DNA from: Pelobacter sp. UBA5610
GTDB lineage: Bacteria; Desulfobacterota; Desulfuromonadia; Desulfuromonadales; Syntrophotaleaceae
Direction: 5' to 3'
Length of the DNA stretch: 9,588 nucleotides
Assembly (NCBI GenBank): GCA_002424645.1
Contig: DIKU01000108.1
Span: 605 to 10,192, forward strand
Shown: positions 1 through 6,554 of the stretch, in pieces
Layout: every line of letters begins with the position of its first letter
Position numbering within the stretch: the stretch's first letter is position 1
Position numbers and translations under genes: made by a program
Notes under the pieces: model-generated
What the model saw: the letters and a program-made list of their open reading frames with translations, nothing else
Told to the model about the DNA's origin: nothing
Database searches by the model: none

Positions 1-101
1 CCGTTCATCTCCGGGCAGGTAATGCCAATTTTGGCAAACAACTCCATGGAGTCCTGCATGATACGGCCCTTGGGCAGGGCAAATGTTATGTAGTCACTCA
101 T
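1..101 (-). CDS. hisG: ATP phosphoribosyltransferase, N-terminal part (cut by window edge)
   Basis: Only the first 33 codons are present; the gene runs off the left edge. It begins with ATG at 101 and reads MSDYITFALPKGRI, followed by MQDSMELFAKIGI. The LPKGR segment near the N-terminus is characteristic of HisG, which condenses ATP with PRPP in the first step of histidine biosynthesis in the cytoplasm. The start is supported by an AAAGGA ribosome-binding site at 111-116, nine bases upstream. The gene lies 104 bases downstream of murA on the same strand and is probably co-transcribed with it. Its leader is unusual because the ribosome-binding site lies at the end of a heptanucleotide repeat array (114-141). 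Whether this is the short form that needs HisZ cannot be told from this fragment. Confidence 0.9.
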   Translation of the reverse strand, partial: MSDYITFALPKGRIMQDSMELFAKIGITCPEMN

Positions 102-113
102 AAATTGTAGTCC

Positions 114-141
114 TTTGTCATTTGTCAATTGTCATTTGCCA
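114..141. repeat. Heptanucleotide tandem array, TTTGTCA type
   Basis: There are four head-to-tail 7-base units on the plus strand: TTTGTCA (114-120), TTTGTCA (121-127), ATTGTCA (128-134) and TTTGCCA (135-141). The array sits directly upstream of hisG and its edge overlaps the hisG ribosome-binding site. It faces a related array at 171-205 in opposite orientation. It resembles in style the heptanucleotide STRR repeats described in heterocystous cyanobacteria, but the origin here is unknown. Confidence 0.75.
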
Positions 142-170
142 TCGGTTTTTCGGCGTGTAGGCTTGGCCGT

Positions 171-205
171 TTACGAATGACCAATGACCAGGGACCAAGA
201 ACAAA
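171..205. repeat. Heptanucleotide tandem array, TTGGTCA type, inverted relative to 114-141
   Basis: Read on the minus strand, it starts immediately after the murA stop codon as consecutive 7-base units: TTTGTTC (205-199), TTGGTCC (198-192), CTGGTCA (191-185), TTGGTCA (184-178) and a degenerate TTCGTAA (177-171). The consensus TTGGTCA shares the GTCA core of the array at 114-141 but lies in opposite orientation. The two arrays could base-pair in the murA-hisG transcript across the spacer at 142-170. Confidence 0.7.
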
Positions 206-1459
206 TCAGGCCTCAACCCGTTCAATACGCGCACCAAGCATGCGGAACTTTTCCTCGATACGCTCGTAACCCCGATCGAGATGATAAATACGCGATATCT
301 CCGTGGTATTTTCAGCTGCCAGACCGGCCAGCACCAGACAGGCGCTGGCGCGCAGATCGGTGGCCATAACCGGAGCGCCAAGGAACTCTTTAATCCCCCG
401 CACCGTGGCCGATTTGCCTTCGATGGTGATATCGGCGCCAAGACGCTGCAATTCACACACATGCATGAAACGGTTTTCGAACACGCTCTCGGTAATCACG
501 CTGGTACCATCGGCAATGCTCATCAAAGCCATGAACTGGGCTTGCATATCGGTTGGGAAACCCGGATGGGGCTGGGTTTTGATGTTAACCGGAGCGATCC
601 GCCGCGGACCCTGAACACGCAAAGCATGATCCTCGACAGTGATCTGAACGCCGGCCTCCTGCAATTTGCTGATCAAAGCCTCGAGGTCGGCCTGGCGGGC
701 ACCGAGCAACCGTATATCGCCACGGGTCATGGCAGCAGCCACCATGAACGTGCCGGCTTCGATGCGATCCGGCATAACCGAGTAACGCAGCGGCTGCAGT
801 TCATCGACCCCTTCAATGATGATGCGGTCGCTTCCTGCGCCTTCGATACGGGCCCCCATGCAGGTCAGGGCCGCCGCAAGATCGACGATTTCCGGCTCAC
901 AGGCTGCATTTTCAAGCACCGTGGTACCGCGTGCCAGAGATGCCGCCATCAGCAGATTTTCGGTTCCGCCGACAGTGGGAACATCAAGATAGATATTGGC
1001 ACCGTGCAGACGCTTGGCCCTGGCTTCGACATACCCATGGTCGAGATCGATACTGGCACCCATGGCCTCCAGACCCTTGAGATGCAGGTTTATGGGCCGG
1101 GCGCCGATAGCGCAACCGCCGGGCAAGCTGACCCGGGCATGTCCGAGCCGCGCCAACAGGGGCCCAAGCACCAGAACGGAGGCGCGCATGGTGCGTACCA
1201 GATCGTAGGGAGCCTCAACACTCTGAATACGGCTGCCGTCGATCGTAAAAGTATCATCCTGGCGCGTGACGTCGGCACCCAGAATAGTCAGAAGTTTTTC
1301 AGCGGTCGCTATATCGCGCAGCGCCGGAACGTTTTCCAGGTAATGCTGGCCGGGGGCCAGCAGGGTAGCAAACAGCAATGGCAACGCTGAATTTTTGGCA
1401 CCGCTGATTTTAACCTCGCCCTTGAGGCGCTTGCCGCCGTGAATGACTATCTTTTCCAA
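206..1459 (-). CDS. murA: UDP-N-acetylglucosamine 1-carboxyvinyltransferase
   Basis: The 417-residue product matches the usual MurA length. It transfers enolpyruvate from PEP to UDP-GlcNAc, the first committed step of peptidoglycan synthesis in the cytoplasm. Visible family residues are the N-terminal KNS (22-24, Lys-22 and Asn-23), the catalytic cysteine in the loop PGGCAIGARP (Cys-116, equivalent to E. coli Cys-115, the fosfomycin target), and FPTD with Asp-304 (E. coli Asp-305). Because the loop residue is Cys and not Asp, the enzyme is expected to be fosfomycin-sensitive. The start is TTG at 1459: MEKIVIHGGKRLKGEV matches the usual MurA N-terminus, and an AGGTGG site lies seven bases upstream. 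The gene is 115 bases downstream of prmC and upstream of hisG on the same strand, an order I recall from Geobacter relatives. The identification is secure. Confidence 0.97.
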   Translation of the reverse strand: MEKIVIHGGKRLKGEVKISGAKNSALPLLFATLLAPGQHYLENVPALRDIATAEKLLTILGADVTRQDDTFTIDGSRIQSVEAPYDLVRTMRASVLVLGPLLARLGHARVSLPGGCAIGARPINLHLKGLEAMGASIDLDHGYVEARAKRLHGANIYLDVPTVGGTENLLMAASLARGTTVLENAACEPEIVDLAAALTCMGARIEGAGSDRIIIEGVDELQPLRYSVMPDRIEAGTFMVAAAMTRGDIRLLGARQADLEALISKLQEAGVQITVEDHALRVQGPRRIAPVNIKTQPHPGFPTDMQAQFMALMSIADGTSVITESVFENRFMHVCELQRLGADITIEGKSATVRGIKEFLGAPVMATDLRASACLVLAGLAAENTTEISRIYHLDRGYERIEEKFRMLGARIERVEA

Positions 1460-1466
1460 ACTGCTA

Positions 1467-1472
1467 CCACCT
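1467..1472 (-). promoter_or_regulatory. murA ribosome-binding site fixing a TTG start
   Basis: AGGTGG on the minus strand is separated by seven bases from the TTG at 1459-1457. No in-frame ATG is available near the conserved N-terminus, so this site decides the start codon. Confidence 0.7.
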
Positions 1473-1574
1473 AATTTTTATAGGAAAGGGTAATTCTTCG
1501 TCGAAATCGCTACCCCGGCACATAAACTGCCCTACGCAGAAAACGTAACGAGGGGCGCGCTTTTCGTTCCACCA

Positions 1575-2438
1575 TCAAACAGCCCGGTCAACAACCCCGG
1601 TTCGTGCTCCGACGACCCGCGGCACGCCGCCATAATCATCGCGGCAAAACACTTCCTTCAACCCCGCATCGGCGAACAATCGCTGCACATCCGACGCTTG
1701 ATAGATGCCTACCTCTACCAGCAACCAGCCACCCGGAACCAGGCAGAAGCTGGCCTGCCTGGCCAGCGCCCGATAAGGATCCAGACCATCGGAACCGCCG
1801 ACAAGGGCCTGGCGTGGCTCAAACTCGCGAACCTCCGGCATCAGCCCTTCCACATCGGCGGCCGGTATATAAGGCGGATTGGACACAATCAGGTCAAAAG
1901 GCCCCGCGGGCAAATGAGCCAGGTCACCCTGAAGGAAGGTAATCCGATCCTCGACACTGTTGCGCCGGGCATTGCGCTCCGCTACCGCCAGCGCGTCGGG
2001 GGAAATATCCAGAGCCACCACCTGCGCATCGGCAAGTTCATGAGCGAGGGCCACAGCGATAGCGCCGCTGCCGGTGCCTACATCCAGAATGCGGTGACCA
2101 CCAGCCAGCCGCAGCGATTCCTCCACCAGAACTTCCGTATCCGGGCGCGGAATAAGGACCGCCGGCGATACGCAGAAGGGCAAAGACCAGAATTCCGTCT
2201 CGCCCAGAATGTATTGCAACGGCTCACGCTTGGCACGTCTCACAACCAAAGCGCGATAGGCGCTGAGTTCCGACTCTTCCAGTGGGCGATCAAAATGCAG
2301 GTAGAGCCCGACCCGATCCAGCCCAAGGCTGGCCCCGAGGAGCAATTCGGCATCGCGCCGGGGGCTTTCGATCCCCTTGTCGTGAAAATAGTCCGTCGTC
2401 CACTGCAGGATTTTAAGCACCGTCCAGGTTTGTGCCAA
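1575..2438 (-). CDS. prmC: Peptide chain release factor N5-glutamine methyltransferase
   Basis: The 287-residue product is a SAM-dependent methyltransferase that methylates the glutamine of the GGQ motif in RF1 and RF2. An N-terminal helical domain (about 1-85) is followed by a Rossmann-type catalytic domain. Key motifs are PRPDTE (97-102), the SAM-binding ILDVGTGSGAIAVALA (117-132) and the substrate-glutamine motif NPPY (187-190), which defines this family together with the prfA context. The start is TTG at 2438. It follows the prfA stop codon with no intervening base, and an AGGAGG site inside the last prfA codons lies five bases upstream. This implies translational coupling of the enzyme to its substrate. 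The older name is hemK. The identification is secure; only the TTG start is a judgement. Confidence 0.96.
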   Translation of the reverse strand: MAQTWTVLKILQWTTDYFHDKGIESPRRDAELLLGASLGLDRVGLYLHFDRPLEESELSAYRALVVRRAKREPLQYILGETEFWSLPFCVSPAVLIPRPDTEVLVEESLRLAGGHRILDVGTGSGAIAVALAHELADAQVVALDISPDALAVAERNARRNSVEDRITFLQGDLAHLPAGPFDLIVSNPPYIPAADVEGLMPEVREFEPRQALVGGSDGLDPYRALARQASFCLVPGGWLLVEVGIYQASDVQRLFADAGLKEVFCRDDYGGVPRVVGARTGVVDRAV

Positions 2439-3509
2439 TCAAGCCTCCTGGGCCGCCAACGACTCACTTTGAAAATGCATGGTGAGAGGTTCAATAAGCT
2501 CAGAGAGACTGCCCTGCATGATGCTTTCCAACCGATAGAGAGTAAGACCGATGCGATGATCGGTGCAGCGCCCCTGGGGGAAATTATAGGTACGGATACG
2601 CTGACTGCGGTCGCCGCTTCCGACCTGACTTTTGCGATCGGCAGCCATTTGCGCCTGCTGATCGGCAACCATCTGGTCCAGGATGCGGGACTTGAGAACT
2701 TTCATAGCCTTGGCCTTGTTTTTGTGCTGGGATTTTTCATCCTGGCAAGAGACCACGACGCCGGTCGGCAGATGGGTGATACGCACCGCCGACTCGGTTT
2801 TATTAACATGCTGACCACCGGCACCGGAGGCGCGGTAGACATCGATACGCAAATCCCCCGGATCCACTTCGACATCGACATCTTCGGCTTCGGGCAACAC
2901 GGCAACGGTGCAGGCTGAGGTATGGATACGTCCCTGGGTCTCCGTGGCAGGCACGCGCTGAACCCGGTGGGTACCGCTTTCGTATTTGAGCTGCGAATAG
3001 ACCCGCTTGCCGCTGATCATGGCAATGACTTCCTTGAGTCCACCGGCTTCGGACTCCGAAACACTCATGGTCTCAACCGTCCACCTCTGTCCCTCTGCAA
3101 AACGGCTGTACATGCGGAACAGATCGGCGGCAAACAAAGCAGCCTCGTCACCTCCGGTCCCGGCGCGGATTTCGAGGATGACATTCTTTTCGTCGTTGGG
3201 GTCTTTAGGCAGCAGCAAAAGTTTAAGCTGTTTCGCCAACTCGTCGCGACGCGCCTCAAGCTCGGGCAGCTCGATACGTGCCAGATCCCGCATTTCCGGA
3301 TCGCCATCCTGCAGCAATTCACGGTTGCCATCGAGATCTTCATTGACACGCTTGTATTCGCGATACACCTCGACCACCGTGGCCAACTCGGCGTGTTCGC
3401 GTGACAGATCCAGAAAACGCTTCTGTTGCGTCACCACGCTGGGGTCTGACAACAACCCTTCGACCTCACGGAACCGGTCTTCTACCTCTTCTAGCTTGTT
3501 GAACATCAT
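2439..3509 (-). CDS. prfA: Peptide chain release factor 1
   Basis: The 356-residue product is a class I release factor recognising UAA and UAG and triggering peptidyl-tRNA hydrolysis on the ribosome. The peptidyl-transferase-contacting motif GGQ is at 231-233 in SGAGGQHVNKTESA. The tripeptide that reads the stop codon is PAT (187-189), the RF1-type PxT; RF2 would have SPF. The acidic coiled N-terminus (MFNKLEEVEDR) and the segment CQDEKSQHKNKAKA (255-268) are also typical. Two adjacent ATG codons (3509 and 3506) could start it; MFNKL from the second resembles homologues more. No strong Shine-Dalgarno is visible ahead of either. It is 41 bases downstream of thyX and directly abuts prmC, whose product methylates Gln-233. 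The length is normal for the family. Confidence 0.97.
   Translation of the reverse strand: MMFNKLEEVEDRFREVEGLLSDPSVVTQQKRFLDLSREHAELATVVEVYREYKRVNEDLDGNRELLQDGDPEMRDLARIELPELEARRDELAKQLKLLLLPKDPNDEKNVILEIRAGTGGDEAALFAADLFRMYSRFAEGQRWTVETMSVSESEAGGLKEVIAMISGKRVYSQLKYESGTHRVQRVPATETQGRIHTSACTVAVLPEAEDVDVEVDPGDLRIDVYRASGAGGQHVNKTESAVRITHLPTGVVVSCQDEKSQHKNKAKAMKVLKSRILDQMVADQQAQMAADRKSQVGSGDRSQRIRTYNFPQGRCTDHRIGLTLYRLESIMQGSLSELIEPLTMHFQSESLAAQEA
2444..2449 (-). promoter_or_regulatory. prmC ribosome-binding site within the prfA 3' end
   Basis: A perfect AGGAGG (minus strand) lies five bases before the TTG start of prmC and inside the final codons of prfA. Together with the directly abutting TGA and TTG it supports coupled translation and the non-ATG start. 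Confidence 0.75.
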
Positions 3510-3550
3510 TGGCTTTCGGTCACTCTCACCAGACGATTATCGGACAGACC

Positions 3551-4237
3551 CTACAGATCGGCAAACTCTTTACGAACTTCATCGACCCGGCCGCAGGTCA
3601 TGGTACCCTCGGGACAGGCCCCGTGCAGACAACCCGGCCCCCCCACGGCAAACAGCCGAGGCGAGACAAGACGCACCTGCCGCAGCATCTCCTTCGCCAG
3701 GGCGCGTATTTCCCACTGCGCGCGACGGCAACAGCGCAAAGCGAAAAAATGCAACAGTTCACGGGCATTCATGGTCATGACCAATTTGGTTTCGGCCGCA
3801 TTGGGCAGTACAAACCGGGCATCTTCAGCCGGTATCCCGGCCTCCATGAGCTCACCGTAAACCAGATGCATCTGTTCCAGTGCCGCCTCAAAGCGGGCAT
3901 TAAGCTCGGGGTTCGCAGCGATGGAAGGTGGCGTTACGGCGCCAAAGCGCTCTTTATGAGAAACGTAACGCTGGCTTTGCTGAGAATAGGACGCCAGGCG
4001 GTGACGCACCAGCTGATGGGAACAGGCGCGACTGATCCCTTCAATGCCGAAAGAGAATGAGACATGTTCCAGTGTGGACAGATGGCCGACAGACAAGATT
4101 TTGGCGAGCAGCATCTCCCGGCGTTCACTGTCCTGTTGCAACAGTTGCTCAACGGAAGAAGCCGAATAGCATAACCGGGCGGCGGCAGCCACCAACCGCT
4201 CGGGTTCGGGAGTATGGGTCAAAAGTTTTACAAGCAT
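3551..4237 (-). CDS. thyX: Flavin-dependent thymidylate synthase
   Basis: The 228-residue product makes dTMP from dUMP using methylenetetrahydrofolate and FAD with NAD(P)H. It is unrelated in fold to ThyA. The diagnostic ThyX motif RHRX7S is present as RHRLASYSQQS (78-88), preceded by the conserved LEHVSFSFGIEGISR (56-70). The C-terminus carries a cysteine-rich segment GPGCLHGACPEG with Cys-203, Cys-208 and Cys-215, as I recall for one ThyX clade. I chose the ATG at 4237 because MLVKLLTHTPEPE looks like the native N-terminus and GGGGA lies four bases upstream. An 18-codon upstream extension is open but unlike the family. The gene follows the rpmE terminator, so it should have its own promoter, and it precedes prfA by 41 bases with no terminator between. 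Confidence 0.95.
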   Translation of the reverse strand: MLVKLLTHTPEPERLVAAAARLCYSASSVEQLLQQDSERREMLLAKILSVGHLSTLEHVSFSFGIEGISRACSHQLVRHRLASYSQQSQRYVSHKERFGAVTPPSIAANPELNARFEAALEQMHLVYGELMEAGIPAEDARFVLPNAAETKLVMTMNARELLHFFALRCCRRAQWEIRALAKEMLRQVRLVSPRLFAVGGPGCLHGACPEGTMTCGRVDEVRKEFADL

Positions 4238-4294
4238 GGCTTCCCCGAACCGTGTCCCGCTCCGCCCCGCCGATCGCATGCAGCGCCCCAACGT

Positions 4295-4323
4295 ATTACG
4301 GATAGCGGGTAGTCCAAATGCAA
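4295..4323 (-). promoter_or_regulatory. Possible thyX promoter
   Basis: On the minus strand, TTGCAT (4323-4318) is separated by 17 bases from CGTAAT (4300-4295). The -10 box is weak. The position between the rpmE terminator and the thyX start makes a promoter here likely, but this exact choice is tentative. Confidence 0.3.
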
Positions 4324-4360
4324 CAGGGCAGAAACGCGCCGTGTCGCTTCTGCCTGTAAA

Positions 4361-4389
4361 GAAAAAAAGAAACGGCCCCGGAGGGCCGT
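4361..4389 (-). terminator. Intrinsic terminator of rpmE
   Basis: On the minus strand the stem ACGGCCC pairs with GGGCCGT around a four-base loop (4389-4372) and is followed by a run of mostly T (TTCTTTTTTTC, 4371-4361). It lies 10 bases past the rpmE stop codon. It is a textbook Rho-independent terminator and separates rho-rpmE from thyX and downstream genes. Confidence 0.92.
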
Positions 4390-4398
4390 CTCCGGCAA

Positions 4399-4608
4399 TT
4401 ACTTGTCGTTTTTAGCGTACTTTTTGCGGAAACGATCGATACGACCGGCGGTATCAAGAACCTTCTGCTTGCCGGTGAAGAACGGATGACATTCCGAGCA
4501 TACATCGATCTGCATATCGCGACACTTGGTCGAGTTGGTGTTCAAGACATTACCGCAATGGCACTTGATCTCGACCGCCTCGTATTTAGGATGGATTCCT
4601 TCTTTCAT
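4399..4608 (-). CDS. rpmE: 50S ribosomal protein L31 (zinc-binding type)
   Basis: The 69-residue product is bacterial L31, a large-subunit protein at the subunit interface. MKEGIHPKY at the start and HPFFTGKQ (41-48) are hallmark segments. Four cysteines suitable for zinc are present (Cys-16, Cys-18, Cys-37 and Cys-40), so this is the C+ form; the zinc-free paralogue expressed under zinc limitation lacks them. The start at 4608 is fixed by an AGGAG site at 4616-4620, seven bases upstream, and by homology. An upstream in-frame extension of 28 codons is not L31-like. It lies downstream of rho with a 238-base gap containing a likely promoter, and ends at a strong intrinsic terminator. Confidence 0.97.
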   Translation of the reverse strand: MKEGIHPKYEAVEIKCHCGNVLNTNSTKCRDMQIDVCSECHPFFTGKQKVLDTAGRIDRFRKKYAKNDK

Positions 4609-4682
4609 GACTTTTCTCCTCTTTGCCCTGGCTTGGTACAGGGCCGAAACATAAAGCGGGAACACCGCAAGGCAAAGCGTAC

Positions 4683-4711
4683 CTTTTAACATTTAAGGCA
4701 ACAGATCGCAA
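4683..4711 (-). promoter_or_regulatory. Probable rpmE promoter
   Basis: On the minus strand, TTGCGA (4711-4706) is followed after 17 bases by TAAAAG (4688-4683), with TG one base before the -10 box (extended -10). Transcription would start near 4676, giving a leader of about 68 bases. It would let L31 be made independently of rho. Confidence 0.45.
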
Positions 4712-4816
4712 GCCTTTTCTGCGCTTGACCACCCGTACCCCGCAGGACAAAACATACATTCTTTCTACAACAACGTTTCGATGCATCCCGCACGGAACAC
4801 CCTGAAGCACCTATAT

Positions 4817-4847
4817 ATGCTTCCGGCTTCCCGACACCGGAAGGCAT
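4817..4847 (-). terminator. Hairpin after rho without a U-tract
   Basis: The plus-strand arms ATGCTTCCGG (4817-4826) and CCGGAAGGCAT (4837-4847) pair with one bulged base across a 10-base loop. The hairpin starts at the last base of the rho stop codon. The bases that follow on the minus strand are ATATAGG, not a T run, so it may protect the mRNA end, or mark a Rho-dependent or partial terminator. Confidence 0.4.
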
Positions 4848-6094
4848 CAGCGATTCATGGTATCGAAAAACTCGTCGTTACTCTTGGTAGAGCCCAGTTT
4901 CTCCAGCAGGAACTCCATGCTGTCAACCACATTCATGGAAGAAAGAACCTTGCGCAGCAGCCACAACCGCTGCAACTGTGTCTGGTCAATGAGCAGGTCT
5001 TCGCGACGGGTGCCGGACTTGTTGACATCGATGGCCGGGAAGGTCCGCTTGTCAACCAGGCGCCGGTCAAGAATCGCTTCCATGTTGCCGGTACCTTTGA
5101 ATTCCTCGAAAATAACCTCGTCCATCTTGCTGCCGGTATCAACCAGAGCAGTGGCGATAATGGTCAGACTGCCACCCTCCTCGATGTTACGGGCCGCACC
5201 GAAGAAACGCTTGGGCTTGTGCAAAGCGTTGGAATCGACGCCACCGGAGAGGATTTTTCCGCTTGGGGGCACCACGGTATTGTAAGCCCGCGCCAAACGG
5301 GTGATGGAGTCGAGCAGAATCACGACATCACGCTTGTGCTCCACCAATCGGCGAGCCTTTTCGATGACCATCTCGGCAACCTGCACGTGCCGGGTAGCCG
5401 GTTCATCAAAGGTCGAAGAAATAACCTCGCCCTTGACGGACCGCTGCATGTCGGTAACTTCCTCGGGGCGCTCGTCAATGAGAAGAACGATGAGATACAC
5501 TTCCGGATGGTTGGCAGCGATAGAGTTGGCGATGTTCTGCAACAACACGGTCTTGCCGGTACGCGGCGGGGCGACGATCAGTCCACGCTGTCCCTTGCCG
5601 ATGGGGGCCACCAGATCCATGACGCGCATGGACAGGTTATCCGGTGCGGCCTCGAGAACGATGCGTTCTTCGGGATAGAGGGGCGTCAGATTGTCGAACA
5701 GGGTCTTGTCCCGAGCGACGGCAGGGTTCTCGAAGTTAACCTCGGCAACCTTGAGCAGGGCAAAATAACGCTCGCCTTCCTTGGGGGGACGAATCTGCCC
5801 GGAGACCGTATCGCCGGTGCGCAGATTGAAACGGCGAATTTGCGACGGCGAAACGTATATATCATCAGGCCCGGGCAGATAGTTGGCGTCTGGAGCCCGC
5901 AGGAAACCGAATCCGTCCGGCAGGATTTCCAACACACCTTCGCCGAAGATGGCGCCGTTTTTCTCGGCGGTTCCATTAAGGATGGAGAAAATCAGATCCT
6001 GCTTGCGCATGCCCGCAGCACCCTCGATCCTAAGTTCCTTGGCGATGGCCGCCAGCTCGGTAATCTTTTTCTCTTTGAGTTCTTTTAAATTCAT
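4847..6094 (-). CDS. rho: Transcription termination factor Rho
   Basis: The 415-residue product is the hexameric RNA-dependent ATPase that terminates untranslated transcripts; the length is normal. In order: an N-terminal helical domain (1-45); the primary RNA-binding cold-shock fold with PDGFGFLR (59-66) and DIYVSPSQIRRF (78-89); a Walker A loop APPRTGKT (175-182); the catalytic segment DERPEEV (207-213); Walker B VVILLD (257-262) with the following SITRLARAYN; and the Q-loop region GGVDSNALHKPKRFFGAARN (284-303). The ATG at 6094 has TGAGGAG five bases upstream. No large insertion is present in the N-terminal domain. It is the first gene of the minus-strand block and has a long leader; rho is autoregulated by premature termination in E. 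coli, so similar control is plausible here but not shown. Confidence 0.97.
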   Translation of the reverse strand: MNLKELKEKKITELAAIAKELRIEGAAGMRKQDLIFSILNGTAEKNGAIFGEGVLEILPDGFGFLRAPDANYLPGPDDIYVSPSQIRRFNLRTGDTVSGQIRPPKEGERYFALLKVAEVNFENPAVARDKTLFDNLTPLYPEERIVLEAAPDNLSMRVMDLVAPIGKGQRGLIVAPPRTGKTVLLQNIANSIAANHPEVYLIVLLIDERPEEVTDMQRSVKGEVISSTFDEPATRHVQVAEMVIEKARRLVEHKRDVVILLDSITRLARAYNTVVPPSGKILSGGVDSNALHKPKRFFGAARNIEEGGSLTIIATALVDTGSKMDEVIFEEFKGTGNMEAILDRRLVDKRTFPAIDVNKSGTRREDLLIDQTQLQRLWLLRKVLSSMNVVDSMEFLLEKLGSTKSNDEFFDTMNR

Positions 6095-6120
6095 TTTTTC
6101 TCCTCAACCGCACGCCGATC

Positions 6121-6146
6121 ATGACAAGCCCATCTTAGGTTGTCAT
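6121..6146 (-). promoter_or_regulatory. Hairpin in the rho leader
   Basis: Arms ATGACAAGCC (6121-6130) and GGTTGTCAT (6138-6146) form nine pairs with one bulged base around a seven-base loop. It lies about 15 bases upstream of the rho Shine-Dalgarno (6100-6106). It has no U-tract; it may be a leader structure affecting translation or attenuation of rho. Function is inferred from position only. Confidence 0.4.
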
Positions 6147-6323
6147 ACCTGCCGGCTTTTGCGGGGCACGCCACCTGCCACCCTCGCCTGTCGTTAAGGT
6201 CACGGGGACCGTCGTGATGTTACAGCTATTGGAATGGTTACAGAAAGGGTAGAACGGTTTTCCTTATTATGGATGCAGCACGCGGAGAAACACTGCCGCG
6301 GCAGACGAGTGGAAACTTATTCA

Positions 6324-6329
6324 ATTATA
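6324..6329 (-). promoter_or_regulatory. Candidate rho promoter, -10 box
   Basis: A perfect TATAAT on the minus strand is preceded directly by TTTG. No good -35 box lies 16-18 bases upstream, so recognition would depend on other contacts. Transcription from here gives a leader of about 220 bases. Confidence 0.35.
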
Positions 6330-6419
6330 CAAAGGCTCTATTGATTACAGGATGATGTTCCGAAAGGTATCTTGCCATGGGATTTCTGTTCTGAAGTATC
6401 GAACGATGAATATCTATAC

Positions 6420-6448
6420 TATCTACCTTGTTTAATGCTGCCTGTCAA
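6420..6448 (-). promoter_or_regulatory. Second candidate rho promoter
   Basis: A perfect TTGACA (6448-6443, minus strand) is followed after 17 bases by TAGATA (6425-6420), a weak -10 box. It would give a rho leader of more than 300 bases. Either this or the box at 6324-6329, or both, may be used. Confidence 0.3.
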
Positions 6449-6554
6449 TGGATTAATTACCTTTTTACGCAAGGAAGGCAGAGAACCGAGTTCTTCCAGT
6501 CCCTGCCCCCCTGTTAAGCATATCCTGACTTTTCCCTGCGGCCTGCGAGTGGGC

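Larger units (their letters stand above)
6095..6554. other. 460-bp region without a convincing gene (rho leader and upstream)
   Basis: This stretch looks more AT-rich than its neighbours and has no open frame with family-like sequence. It contains the rho leader hairpin (6121-6146), a candidate -10 box (6324-6329) and a second candidate promoter (6420-6448), all on the minus strand. There is also a small inverted repeat, AGAAC/GTTCT, at about 6482-6494, downstream of the lipoprotein gene and without a T run. Nothing else recognisable was seen. Confidence 0.6.

Noticed and set aside
114..205. CRISPR-like array between murA and hisG
   Set aside because: The units are 7 bases, tandem and without spacers; they are simple heptad repeats.
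281..1390. 369-codon plus-strand open frame opposite murA
   Set aside because: Antisense shadow of murA; low-complexity composition and no motif.
1477..1482. TATAAA on the minus strand as a murA promoter
   Set aside because: A transcript starting seven bases downstream would begin inside the AGGTGG ribosome-binding site of murA, and no good -35 box is present.
1516..1574. Terminator between prmC and murA
   Set aside because: Only a 5-bp stem (AACGA/TCGTT) with a 12-base loop followed by ACGTTTTC; too weak to call.
1698..2918. 406-codon plus-strand open frame across prmC and prfA
   Set aside because: It runs antisense through two well-identified genes and has no recognisable domain.
4238..4291. 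18-codon N-terminal extension of ThyX
   Set aside because: The extension is arginine/glycine-rich and unlike ThyX N-termini; the ATG at 4237 begins a normal family sequence.
4609..4846. tRNA or small RNA gene between rpmE and rho
   Set aside because: No cloverleaf or T-loop motif on either strand; the region is explained by an rpmE promoter and a hairpin after rho.
4781..6088. 435-codon plus-strand open frame opposite rho
   Set aside because: The product resembles no family, while the minus-strand frame encodes a complete Rho with all motifs. Long antisense frames are common opposite GC-rich genes.
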